Of a DNA stretch of 64,000 nt, positions 38,059 through 46,066 are shown in pieces. The notes beneath the pieces were generated by a model. That model did not search any database and was not told where the DNA came from. It was given only the letters and a program-made list of their open reading frames with translations. The first letter of the stretch is position 1. Every line of letters begins with the position of its first letter. The DNA is from Nocardia sp. alder85J (GTDB lineage: Bacteria > Actinomycetota > Actinomycetes > Mycobacteriales > Mycobacteriaceae). The position numbers and the translations under genes were made by a program. The stretch spans positions 1 through 64,000 of the forward strand of contig NZ_JAIUCZ020000003.1 of the NCBI RefSeq assembly GCF_020176955.2, read 5' to 3'.

Positions 38059-39993
38059 ATGAGCCTTCAAGACGATGCCAATGATTTCAAGTTGCACATC
38101 AAATTTGATCCCGCCGAGGCGCGGAAACTGCTTCCCCTGTTCGCCGATCTCGATTATGCGTTCAAGCAGGTTCAGGCGAAGCGCGACGATCTGCACAGGA
38201 TTCCGGCCTACAGCGCCCTGGCCACGGGGTCGGAGCTGACCGACAAGATGAAACAGAAGGCCGATTATCTGATCGATACCGTGATGAAGCAGCACTCGGA
38301 TCTGGTCACGACCATGGCGGTGGCATTTCAGAAAGCCATAGAAAGTTTCGAGGAAACCGAAGAGAACGTCACGAATCTCTTCAAGAACATCGAGAACGGC
38401 CGCACACATCACGATTACAAGCCAGGCGACATCGACGACCCGAACTGGGGAGCTTCGAACAAGGCGAAGAGTGACGGTCTGCTCTCCTGGGGTGATGCGG
38501 GTGCGGCAGTCAGGGTCACCGGCAACCTCAGCGGCGCCGTGATGGTGAGCACCGACAATACCGATTTCGACAATGTGCTCTCCGGAACGGGTCTCGCCAC
38601 GAAGGTCGACCAGATAGCAGCCGACAAGGGCGACACGAATCCCGTCGGACCACCGATCGCCGGCGGCAGTTTGAACTATGACCAATTCCACAATCACCAC
38701 GTCGATATCGAGGCCCGACGAGCGGTCGACGGCTTCAAGGATGTCGCGCGCGTCTGGTCGGGCGTATCCGATCTACTCCGCACCGCTTTCTCCGAATTCC
38801 AGTCACAATTCGGCAGCATCAGCGGGGGCACTGACCGCAACCAGACGGTCTGGGGCCCGGACTCCGTGGCGGGCACTGACCGCAACCAGACGGTCTGGGG
38901 CCCGGACTCCGTGGCGGGAAAAGAAGCATCGGGACTCGTCAACAGATATATCGCCACGACACAACCGCTCGCCGACAGTATCGGCAACATGGCCACGATA
39001 CTGAGCTTTTCGGGCAACTGGCTGGGGAAATTGAATCCAGAGTTGCCCGGTGTGGATTCGGCGACACTGGTCAAGGAAACGCAGAGCCCGGACATCATCT
39101 GGCAAACGCAGCAGATATACCAGAAGGTATGGGACAAGCTGTATGTCGCCAGCTATACCGAGTGCGCCGGCCACCTTCCCGTCATTCCGGCACCCGATGT
39201 CGCGCCACCGGATATCCCGGCAGCCCCGCCCGCGCCACCCGCCCCGCCCGCGCCGCCGTACGTGCCGACCGGCAACGACAGCCCGGCGGCCCTGGGCCTC
39301 GACGGCAAACCGAGCCCGACGACAGAATTGCCGGACGACAAGCAGGTTCCGGACCCGGGTACACCGGCCCCGGACAACCAACAGCCCCAGAACACCGGCG
39401 ATCAGAACAACACGGCACTGCAACAGGCCCAGCAGGTCGAGCAGATGCTGCAGAGCGCCGCGCAGCAGGGCTCCCAAATGGCTCAACAGGGTGCTCAGGC
39501 GGCACAGCAGACCGCGCAGCAACTCGCGCAGGCCGCGCAGCAAGGACTTCAGCAGGCGGCGCAATCCGCCCAACAGGTCGCCGCGGCAGCGCTGCCGGGC
39601 TCACCGGACCTGCCGCTCGGCGGACTCGACAAGGTTTCCGGAGCCGGCCCGGGCGGGCCGGGTGGCGTCAAAGGCGGCGGAATCGGCGGCGGCGCGGCCC
39701 CGGGCGGGCCGCCGTCGTCGCTGGCCCGCGATTCCGCAGCGTCACGATTGTTTCCCCGCGCGGCGGCGGCTACCACGGCGGAACCGGCGGCGTCCACGTC
39801 GCGGGCCGGTCTCGCGGCGACCGGTGCGACCGCAGGCGGAATGGGTGGTGGCATGGGCAGCCCGGGTGCCCACGGTTCCGGTCAGGGTCAGAACAAGGAA
39901 CACAAGCGGCCCGACTACCTCAAATCCCAGGAGCACCTCGAAGAAGGTCTCGGCGAGGCGCGGGCCGCGGTACGGCCCGTGGTCGAGAAATGA
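38059..39993 (+). CDS. EspB/PPE-like large secreted protein
   Basis: A 644-residue protein with a GGAG site before the ATG. Residues ~1-350 are helical (start SLQDDANDFKLHIKFDPAEA, then a WXG-like hairpin around residues 125-150), followed by a proline-rich hinge (APPAPPAPPAPPY). After that come a Gln/Ala-rich coiled segment (~470-535) and a Gly-rich tail ending HKRPDYLKSQEHLEEGL. The order resembles EspB-type ESX substrates: a helical PE-PPE-like head and a disordered tail. Its EspG-like chaperone overlaps it downstream (ATGA). Confidence 0.7.
   Translation: MSLQDDANDFKLHIKFDPAEARKLLPLFADLDYAFKQVQAKRDDLHRIPAYSALATGSELTDKMKQKADYLIDTVMKQHSDLVTTMAVAFQKAIESFEETEENVTNLFKNIENGRTHHDYKPGDIDDPNWGASNKAKSDGLLSWGDAGAAVRVTGNLSGAVMVSTDNTDFDNVLSGTGLATKVDQIAADKGDTNPVGPPIAGGSLNYDQFHNHHVDIEARRAVDGFKDVARVWSGVSDLLRTAFSEFQSQFGSISGGTDRNQTVWGPDSVAGTDRNQTVWGPDSVAGKEASGLVNRYIATTQPLADSIGNMATILSFSGNWLGKLNPELPGVDSATLVKETQSPDIIWQTQQIYQKVWDKLYVASYTECAGHLPVIPAPDVAPPDIPAAPPAPPAPPAPPYVPTGNDSPAALGLDGKPSPTTELPDDKQVPDPGTPAPDNQQPQNTGDQNNTALQQAQQVEQMLQSAAQQGSQMAQQGAQAAQQTAQQLAQAAQQGLQQAAQSAQQVAAAALPGSPDLPLGGLDKVSGAGPGGPGGVKGGGIGGGAAPGGPPSSLARDSAASRLFPRAAAATTAEPAASTSRAGLAATGATAGGMGGGMGSPGAHGSGQGQNKEHKRPDYLKSQEHLEEGLGEARAAVRPVVEK
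38827..38916 (+). repeat. Perfect 45-base tandem duplication
   Basis: Two identical 45-base units lie head to tail inside the EspB-like gene; each encodes GTDRNQTVWGPDSVA. The perfect identity points to a recent event or an unstable locus. The frame is kept. Confidence 0.95.
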
Positions 39994-40772
39994 CCCCGAT
40001 ATGGCGATTCACGGAACTGGAGTTCTACGCACTGTGGAGCGGGGCCGCCGATGACTCGCTGCCGGGGCCGTTCACATTCGTGGCCGATCCCACGTCCACC
40101 GATCAATTGGAATACGACATCCGCAGCACCCGGAATCGACTGTCGGCCACGCTGCATCCGGCCGCGCTGGCGATGTTCGAGGCGATCGCGGACCCTGATC
40201 TGTATCTCGTGGTGACCGGCTGGGACGAGCAGGAACCACTCGAGCCCGAAGGTCATCTACGGATGGTCGCGAGCCGCAGGCAGGATAAAGGATATGTAAT
40301 CACGCAATTGCCCGGTTCCTCGTTCTGGCACAGTCGCGGTTACACCGCATTCGAATGCGATCCGCTGCGGCTCGCGGACGAGGCGGTCCGGGCACTTCCG
40401 GATACCGGCGCCGGAACCCACGGTGATTTCAGCCTGGTCGACGTCGGCGGATCGGGAATGGATTACGATTACGGCCGTTCATCGGTCCGGGAGCCCGAAT
40501 ACGAATCGATCGCCGTCAGTGCGAGAAGATTCCGGGAGTCGACGGCCCGGCGCGCCGGGCGGATCACGATAAACCAGGGCCGATCCATTTTCGGCCCGCG
40601 CGGCCAAGTGCAGTACCGATTGGGCTGGCGCGATCTCGACGGGGACGGCCGATACGTGACGACCGACGACACTCCGCCGCGCGTGATCTCGGCCGACGCC
40701 GCGCAACTGACGGCACTCGTGAACACCCGCATCGCCGCGACCATCCGCGCGATCAAGGACGAACGGCGCTGA
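39990..40772 (+). CDS. EspG-like ESX chaperone, second copy
   Basis: A 260-residue protein whose ATG overlaps the stop of the EspB-like gene. It starts TPIWRFTELEFYALWSGAA, has a central beta-rich part (LYLVVTGWDEQEPLEPEGHL, then MVASRRQDKGYVITQLPG) and ends with a long helix. These are features of EspG-type chaperones (EspG/PF14011-like), as is the pairing with an ESX substrate. The inferred role is escorting the EspB-like protein to EccC. The sequence differs strongly from the EspG at 30676-31473. Confidence 0.7.
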   Translation: MTPIWRFTELEFYALWSGAADDSLPGPFTFVADPTSTDQLEYDIRSTRNRLSATLHPAALAMFEAIADPDLYLVVTGWDEQEPLEPEGHLRMVASRRQDKGYVITQLPGSSFWHSRGYTAFECDPLRLADEAVRALPDTGAGTHGDFSLVDVGGSGMDYDYGRSSVREPEYESIAVSARRFRESTARRAGRITINQGRSIFGPRGQVQYRLGWRDLDGDGRYVTTDDTPPRVISADAAQLTALVNTRIAATIRAIKDERR

Positions 40773-40776
40773 TCCA

Positions 40777-40820
40777 ACCCGGTTCGCACGAGCGGAAGCC
40801 CACTCTCGTCCGAACCGGGT
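40777..40820. terminator. Bidirectional terminator between convergent genes
   Basis: A ten-base perfect stem (ACCCGGTTCG and CGAACCGGGT) extends inward through ACGAG/CTCGT with one mismatch, for about 16 paired bases around a ~12-base loop. It lies exactly between the stops of the EspG-like gene and the minus-strand Hsp70-propeller gene and should serve both. Confidence 0.75.
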
Positions 40821-43042
40821 CACCGCGGTATAACCCGTACCTGCATCGATCCGCACGGAACGTAGATCTTGCCCGATCCGGCGTTCAGCGCCGCCCCACC
40901 GCTGGCAGACGTACGGCCCAGCTCGACGGTGCGAACGACGGCTCCGGTGCGGGTGTCGATGGCGACCATTCGGCCGGTATCGAAGGTACCGCCCGCAGCG
41001 TACGCGATATGACCGACCGGATCCGTTCGCACCGTACTGAACAGCGGATCGACCGGCACGGTTCCCGTGATGACGGCCGATTTCGTGTCGACCGTCAGAA
41101 TACTGCCCGATTCGTCCACCACGAAAGCCGTCCGGCTGCCCGGATCCACCGCGATATCGCGGATGGAATCGCTCGCTTTCGGCAGCGCGATGAACCCGGT
41201 CAACTGATTGGTATCGAGGTTCAGCAGCATGATACCGACCGGATTGCCGGGCTGGTTTCGGGCTACCCCCGCGAAATAGGCTGTGCGAGTGACCGGGTCG
41301 ATCGCTATAGCCCACGGCGTATTGTCGCCGCCGGGTACCGTCGCGAGCACGTCGAACGAGGAATGATCGAGAATCAGGACCGAACCCGATGAATAGGCGC
41401 CGGGCGGATCACCGGTCCCGGTATCGACACCGATATAGATATTGTGACTCGACGGATCCAGTGCGATTCCGTGCGCCGATTTCCCGATCGGGACGGCAGT
41501 GATCAATCGTTTCGAGATGGTGTCGACCACCGACAATTTCGCGGTGACGTTCGATTCGGCGATGTTGGTCCCGCGTCCCACCGCATACACCCGATGCAGT
41601 TCGGGATCGACGACCACGGGGCCCGGAGCCTCGCCCACCGGAATCGTCGCCACCACTTTGTCCGTGGCCGTGTCGATCACCGACAGCGTATTGTCGCGGT
41701 CGTTGGAGACATAGGCCAAGCCGGACGACGGATCCAGCGCGATATCCTTGTCCAGGGTAGACATTCCCACATCGATCGCCGGATATCGGGAAGCGGCAGG
41801 CCCTTTGGGCGTGAGACTCAGCGCCACGGCGACCGCGGCCGCGCTCACCAGGACCACTGCCACGATCGCACCGGCGATCCACCGTCCGGACTTCCGGACA
41901 CCGGCGGGACGGGGAGCCGTGCCGGTCGGCGCACCCGCGAAGACCGGGCGATCCGTAGCCGGGGCCACGCCGGCCGTCGCGATCGGCGCAACCTGGGTCC
42001 TCGCCGACACCGCACCCCGGACGATCGCCGTGTTCGGCTCCGGCAACTCCACCAGCGGGAGCGCCTCGGCGAGGCGTTCGCGCAGCAACGGAACCTGCGC
42101 GGCACCGCCGATCAGCAGCACCGAATGCAGTTCCTGCGCAGTGAGATTCGCCTGCGTCAATACGGTCCGGACGAAATGTACGCACTTGGCGATCTCCGGG
42201 CCGATCAGCCGTTCGAACTCTGCTCGTCCCAATGTCAGCGCCGCCCGGCCCGCAGCCGACCACACTTCGATATCGGCACTGTCGGCGACGGTCAGGTGCT
42301 CCTTGGCGGAGGCGACAGCATTGGCGAGTCCGGGATCATTGCCGGATATCGCAACGAAGATGTTCGGGTATTCCTGAGCGAGCCGGGTGTCGACCCATCG
42401 CCGGATCGCGCTGTCGACTGCGTCGCCGCCCAACCCGGTACCGCTGCGGGTGACGACAACATGGAATTGCCCGTTCGACGCTGCGACCAGCACCGTCACA
42501 TTCACTGCCGTCGCGCCGATGTCGACGACTGCGACACGGGCACCGGTCGGAACCGGGCCGATTCCGTGTACCGCGGCAACAGGCTCCGGTACCGTCCGAA
42601 CCCGATCGGCGGGAAATCCCGCCAGGCGAGCCGCTTCAGCCAACAGTCCGACTTGCGGCGCTGTCCAACCGCAGGGATGGGTGATGACGATTCCGGTCGG
42701 CGGATCGGCGATCGATCGAAACCGCCACGACACCTCCCGGAGGACGGCGGCCACGATCTCGGCTGCCGAGACCACACCGGCTCGGAGCTGAAACTCGGTC
42801 GTTCCTGCCGCGATCCACTGTTTGGGGCGAGAGATGAGATCACCGACCACCGAATTGCTGTCGACCACGACGCCGGCGCGCACGACCGCAGGCGACTCGA
42901 CCACGACGGCCGAAGGCATCGACAGACCACGACCGGCCGAAGGCAGTGAATCGACGCGGCCGAACCCCTCGCCGATCATTGCGACCGTACACGCTGTCCC
43001 GAAGTCCACCGCGAGCCAGCCCGCAGCCATATCCCCCTGCAC
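40820..43042 (-). CDS. Hsp70-like ATPase fused to a beta-propeller, second paralogue
   Basis: A 740-residue paralogue of the protein at 35724-38015. The GTG at 43042 follows AAAGGGG at good spacing. The ATPase half shows WLAVDFGTACTVAMIG (phosphate 1), GIVITHPCGWTAPQVGLL, VAVVDIGATAVNVTVLV (phosphate 2) and SVLLIGGAAQVPLLRERL (adenosine). A membrane helix lies at ~386-410 (WIAGAIVAVVLVSAAAVAVA). The C-terminal ~310 residues are YVTN-type blades (DPSSGLAYVSNDRDNTLSV, DPELHRVYAVGRG). As in its partner, an intracellular ATPase is joined to an external propeller. The two paralogues bracket the EspB-like and EspG-like genes in opposite orientation. Confidence 0.85.
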   Translation of the reverse strand: MQGDMAAGWLAVDFGTACTVAMIGEGFGRVDSLPSAGRGLSMPSAVVVESPAVVRAGVVVDSNSVVGDLISRPKQWIAAGTTEFQLRAGVVSAAEIVAAVLREVSWRFRSIADPPTGIVITHPCGWTAPQVGLLAEAARLAGFPADRVRTVPEPVAAVHGIGPVPTGARVAVVDIGATAVNVTVLVAASNGQFHVVVTRSGTGLGGDAVDSAIRRWVDTRLAQEYPNIFVAISGNDPGLANAVASAKEHLTVADSADIEVWSAAGRAALTLGRAEFERLIGPEIAKCVHFVRTVLTQANLTAQELHSVLLIGGAAQVPLLRERLAEALPLVELPEPNTAIVRGAVSARTQVAPIATAGVAPATDRPVFAGAPTGTAPRPAGVRKSGRWIAGAIVAVVLVSAAAVAVALSLTPKGPAASRYPAIDVGMSTLDKDIALDPSSGLAYVSNDRDNTLSVIDTATDKVVATIPVGEAPGPVVVDPELHRVYAVGRGTNIAESNVTAKLSVVDTISKRLITAVPIGKSAHGIALDPSSHNIYIGVDTGTGDPPGAYSSGSVLILDHSSFDVLATVPGGDNTPWAIAIDPVTRTAYFAGVARNQPGNPVGIMLLNLDTNQLTGFIALPKASDSIRDIAVDPGSRTAFVVDESGSILTVDTKSAVITGTVPVDPLFSTVRTDPVGHIAYAAGGTFDTGRMVAIDTRTGAVVRTVELGRTSASGGAALNAGSGKIYVPCGSMQVRVIPR

Positions 43043-43067
43043 AACAGCCCCTTTCGACAATTGTCTC

Positions 43068-43352
43068 TCAGTGATCCGCAGTGTTCCCGCCGAGTCTCGT
43101 CAGCAGCAGACAGCTTCCCGGCGCGGCCGCCGATACCAGCCAATGATCGAGCCGCGCGACCACATCGGCCTCGCGCAGAAATCGGTGCCGCAGTTCATCA
43201 CTCACGGCCATCTCGCGCGTCAGCAGCTTCAATGCCACCTGCTGCGGAAGCCTCGGATGCCGGGCCAGGTACACCGTGCCCATGCCGCCTTCTCCGAGCG
43301 TGCGAACGATCGTGTATCCGGCGAAAATATCACCGGGCCTCAACTCGGCCAT
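43068..43352 (-). pseudogene. Truncated Ser/Thr protein kinase (N-lobe only)
   Basis: GAGGGGGAG directly precedes the ATG at 43352. The 94 residues begin [20 protein letters not shown] and contain the glycine loop [13 protein letters not shown], the ATP lysine in VALKLLTRE, and the alpha-C helix ([13 protein letters not shown]) of PknB-type kinases. After DH, where the strand leading to the hinge should begin, the sequence turns to [19 protein letters not shown] and stops. The catalytic loop (HRD) and DFG are absent. It is most simply a kinase remnant cut by rearrangement; a folded N-lobe mini-protein is a less likely alternative. Confidence 0.75.
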
Positions 43353-43473
43353 CTCCCCCTCGCTGATACCTGCGAAACAAGCGGAGCATAGCCGCAACGG
43401 CTCGGCGAGGCGATCCTCGCAGGTCGGACCAGCGGGCTGCCTCCAGAACTTCATGTGCGTTCGAGATACGAGA

Positions 43474-44709
43474 TCACTCGACGGCCACGCCCGCAAGTGA
43501 GAGTTGGTACACGGCACTGTCGATACCGGCAGTCCGGACGTCGAACACGTCGGTGATCGCCTTCACCGAGACCCGGCCGGACTCCACCAGCAATACGAAT
43601 GTGGCGGCGGCGCTGGATGATTCCGTTGTCCCGTGAGTACCGGCAACGCTGCGAACGACATCCGCGGTGGTCTCTGCCGTCCACATACCTGGAACAGCCT
43701 CGCTGATCTGCGCGATCGACGGTGACCGGGCGCAATACCAGCCGTCGCCACCCCACCAGTAGCAGAACGACAGCAGCCCGGAGGATGCACGCGCATTCAG
43801 GACCGGGTCGGCGATCCATGCGGGAGCGCCCGCGTAGAAGTCCGGCATGTCGGCGCCGGTGTTGTACACCGCGTCGAGTACCGGCGCATTCCATACTCCG
43901 CCGGACAGTACCGCGCGGTCACCGGGCAGGCGATACAGGGTCGACCCGCTGTGTCGCGCTCCTTCGAAGTATCCCTGCGACGGCAGTATTCGCGGGCCCA
44001 GCGGTGATTCCACGGCAGCGAAGGCCGCCGCGATCGCCGCCCAGCGTGCCCACATCACCGACAGGGGTGGGATGGCGGTGTCCGCATGTCCGGCGACGAT
44101 TCCCGCGTCTCGATCGGCACGCGCCCGCGCGGCGGCCCGAGCCGGAGGGCGGTGTTGCCGGCCACCGTGGCCGATGTAGGCGCCGAGCCAGACCGGCACT
44201 CGGTTGCGTGGAAAGGTTTCGAGGTCTTCGATGTACAGGCTCGGCGCGAGCAACTGATTCTCCGGGAACGGCTCCTCTCCGTAGTCGTGGTCGATGTCGA
44301 GCTCACCGGATGCGGTGTACCGCAGCTCCATTCGCCACCACGGCCCTGCTACGGCCCGCGCCGACACCTCACGGTGGGCCCGTGCCAACTCGATGATTCG
44401 AGGCGACGGTTCGAAGCGCGCCACCCGGTCACGCGCATCGGTGTAGAACACGAACGAGACTCCGCCCGAAACCGTCAGTGCGAAGATCGCATCGACCTGC
44501 CGCCATCCGGGTGGGCCGCCGGCGCCGAGTTCACCGGCGATGGCACGGGCGAGGTTGTCCGCCTGCGCCCGGTCGTCGGTGACCGGCCGTGTTGCCACGG
44601 CTTCCACCACCTCGGCCGCCGTTGGTACACCGAGGGTGAAGCCGAGATCCGGTGTACCGGCCGCCGGGGGAGAACCCGCACCGGAGGCGGACGGCGCGGG
44701 GATGTTCAT
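43474..44709 (-). CDS. Cassette-associated protein with DUF600-like immunity domain (copy 1)
   Basis: A 411-residue soluble protein; AGGA lies seven bases before the ATG. The N-terminal half includes [19 protein letters not shown], then [20 protein letters not shown] and [19 protein letters not shown]. This resembles YezG/DUF600-type immunity proteins, where a similar D-x-D-x-D-Y strand occurs; the likeness is by eye. The C-terminal half ([17 protein letters not shown], then [18 protein letters not shown]) I do not recognise. It is 56% or so alike by eye to the 415-residue protein at 51841-53088; that figure is only an impression. Each copy lies divergently before a WXG100-YbaB-toxin set, so it is probably part of that cassette. 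Confidence 0.65.
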   Translation of the reverse strand: MNIPAPSASGAGSPPAAGTPDLGFTLGVPTAAEVVEAVATRPVTDDRAQADNLARAIAGELGAGGPPGWRQVDAIFALTVSGGVSFVFYTDARDRVARFEPSPRIIELARAHREVSARAVAGPWWRMELRYTASGELDIDHDYGEEPFPENQLLAPSLYIEDLETFPRNRVPVWLGAYIGHGGRQHRPPARAAARARADRDAGIVAGHADTAIPPLSVMWARWAAIAAAFAAVESPLGPRILPSQGYFEGARHSGSTLYRLPGDRAVLSGGVWNAPVLDAVYNTGADMPDFYAGAPAWIADPVLNARASSGLLSFCYWWGGDGWYCARSPSIAQISEAVPGMWTAETTADVVRSVAGTHGTTESSSAAATFVLLVESGRVSVKAITDVFDVRTAGIDSAVYQLSLAGVAVE

Positions 44710-44921
44710 GCGGCTGTCCTCCCCCACTCGCCGACCGAATCCGACCTGATTCCGTATCTTGCCGCACCGCGGCAACTCTCCGCCACCGGCGCCGCAATTC
44801 GGCTCGTACCACGCTGTCTCCGCGCATTGTCCGGTCGGAGGCGCTGTGACACGATGGATTTCAGTGCCCACACCGGTGATCGGACCGACCGACACGGTGA
44901 TGGCGAGGAGGTGGGGCTGTC

Positions 44922-45236
44922 ATGACCGATCGGGTTCGGATCGAAACACAGCATCTGCGCGGCGTGGCCGGTGATCTCGACGGTGTGGCCGACAGCATCC
45001 AGGCGATCCTGTCGCGCTTGACCGCCGCGTCCAGCGCGCACTGGGGGCGATGGGGAGACGACGATTTCGGCCGGCAGTTCTCCGGTGGCGACAACGGTTA
45101 CGTGAAATCGGACCAGAATCTACAGAGCGTCATCGGGTCCAGGGCCGAGATGCTGCGCTCGTACTCTCAGGGGCTGCGGGATGCCGCACAACACCTGGAC
45201 GACACGGAACAGGGGAATACCGACGGTTTCCGGTGA
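44922..45236 (+). CDS. WXG100 protein of toxin cassette A
   Basis: A 104-residue WXG100-like protein behind an AGGAGG site. Start TDRVRIETQHLRGVAGDL; the turn is HWGRWGDDDFGRQF near residue 43, where the W-x-W-G form departs from the plain WxG. A second helix ends AQHLDDTEQGNTDGF. The ESX machine should recognise it, and it probably pairs with the WXG100-like head of the giant toxin two genes downstream. Confidence 0.88.
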   Translation: MTDRVRIETQHLRGVAGDLDGVADSIQAILSRLTAASSAHWGRWGDDDFGRQFSGGDNGYVKSDQNLQSVIGSRAEMLRSYSQGLRDAAQHLDDTEQGNTDGFR

Positions 45237-45275
45237 GCCGGACACCGCGGCCGAGTGGATCGCCCGGGAGATCGA

Positions 45276-45788
45276 ATGTCGAACGAGATGGCCAAGGCAC
45301 GGCTGGCCGACCTGATGGACACCGTGCGCACCGGAATCGAATCGATCGCCCGCACCCAGCAGGAGCAGGCCCGGCTCACAGCGACGGCGACTGCGGCGGG
45401 CAAGCGGGTGACCGTGACGGTCAACGCGCAGGGGGTGGTCGTGGAGGTGCGCTTCTCCGACGACGTAGCGGACCTGACCTATCCCGAGATCGCGCGGGCC
45501 GTCACCGCTGCCACCCAGACGGCAGCGGCCGAGGTGCAGCGCCGCACGCGCGAAATGCTGGATCGCCTCCGCGCGGATCAGTCCCAGATGCCGCGGCTGT
45601 CGGAATTCCTCGGCGGTATTCCGGATGTCCTGGACCTCATGCCGAGTCCGCCGGAGGTTTCGACGGCCCCGCCCAAGGCGCACGCGCGCACCGAGACCGG
45701 CGACGGCTCGACGACGTTCGCCGATGTCGAACGCTGGGAGCACGGATCGGACTCGGCGACATCGCCGGTGGCCGACAAGTCGTGGTGA
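45276..45788 (+). CDS. YbaB-like protein of toxin cassette A
   Basis: A 170-residue protein; GGGAG lies five bases before the ATG at 45276. It has the YbaB pattern: helix, then the hairpin KRVTVTVNAQGVVVEVRFSD, then the long helix YPEIARAVTAATQTAAAEVQ. A disordered acidic tail follows (~115-170). Position between a WXG100 gene and a toxin gene suggests a toxin-export accessory or chaperone. Paralogues sit in cassette B and in the ESX core. Confidence 0.8.
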   Translation: MSNEMAKARLADLMDTVRTGIESIARTQQEQARLTATATAAGKRVTVTVNAQGVVVEVRFSDDVADLTYPEIARAVTAATQTAAAEVQRRTREMLDRLRADQSQMPRLSEFLGGIPDVLDLMPSPPEVSTAPPKAHARTETGDGSTTFADVERWEHGSDSATSPVADKSW

Positions 45789-45794
45789 AGCGGA

Positions 45795-45992
45795 TCAGAA
45801 ATACTTCAGCATCTCGCGCTGGAACTCGTCGGTGAGGTCGATCGCGCTCGGCGGCCGATAGCCGAGTTCTCGCACGTGGACACAGAATTCGTCCGGCGAG
45901 AACATCGAGGACATCGAATACCTGAGGCGCGGACCGCAGATACCCCACCACGATCCACCCCTCACGTTGTATCCGGGTGATCGCTGTGGCAC
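45795..45992 (-). CDS. Small hypothetical protein or remnant
   Basis: A 65-codon minus-strand frame in the gap before toxin A. Its end, SPDEFCVHVRELGYRPPSA followed by a helix LTDEFQREMLKYF, has a natural amino-acid composition, unlike the arginine-rich overlapping frames. No good ribosome site is seen and I know no relative. It may be the tail of a lost gene. Nothing else is seen between 45789 and 46066. Confidence 0.3.
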   Translation of the reverse strand: MPQRSPGYNVRGGSWWGICGPRLRYSMSSMFSPDEFCVHVRELGYRPPSAIDLTDEFQREMLKYF

Positions 45993-46066
45993 AGTCGGTT
46001 TCGCGACCGCCGCACGACTGCCCGAGGTCCGGGACCGGACAGCCGATCGGTAACCGGGGGGTTTGT

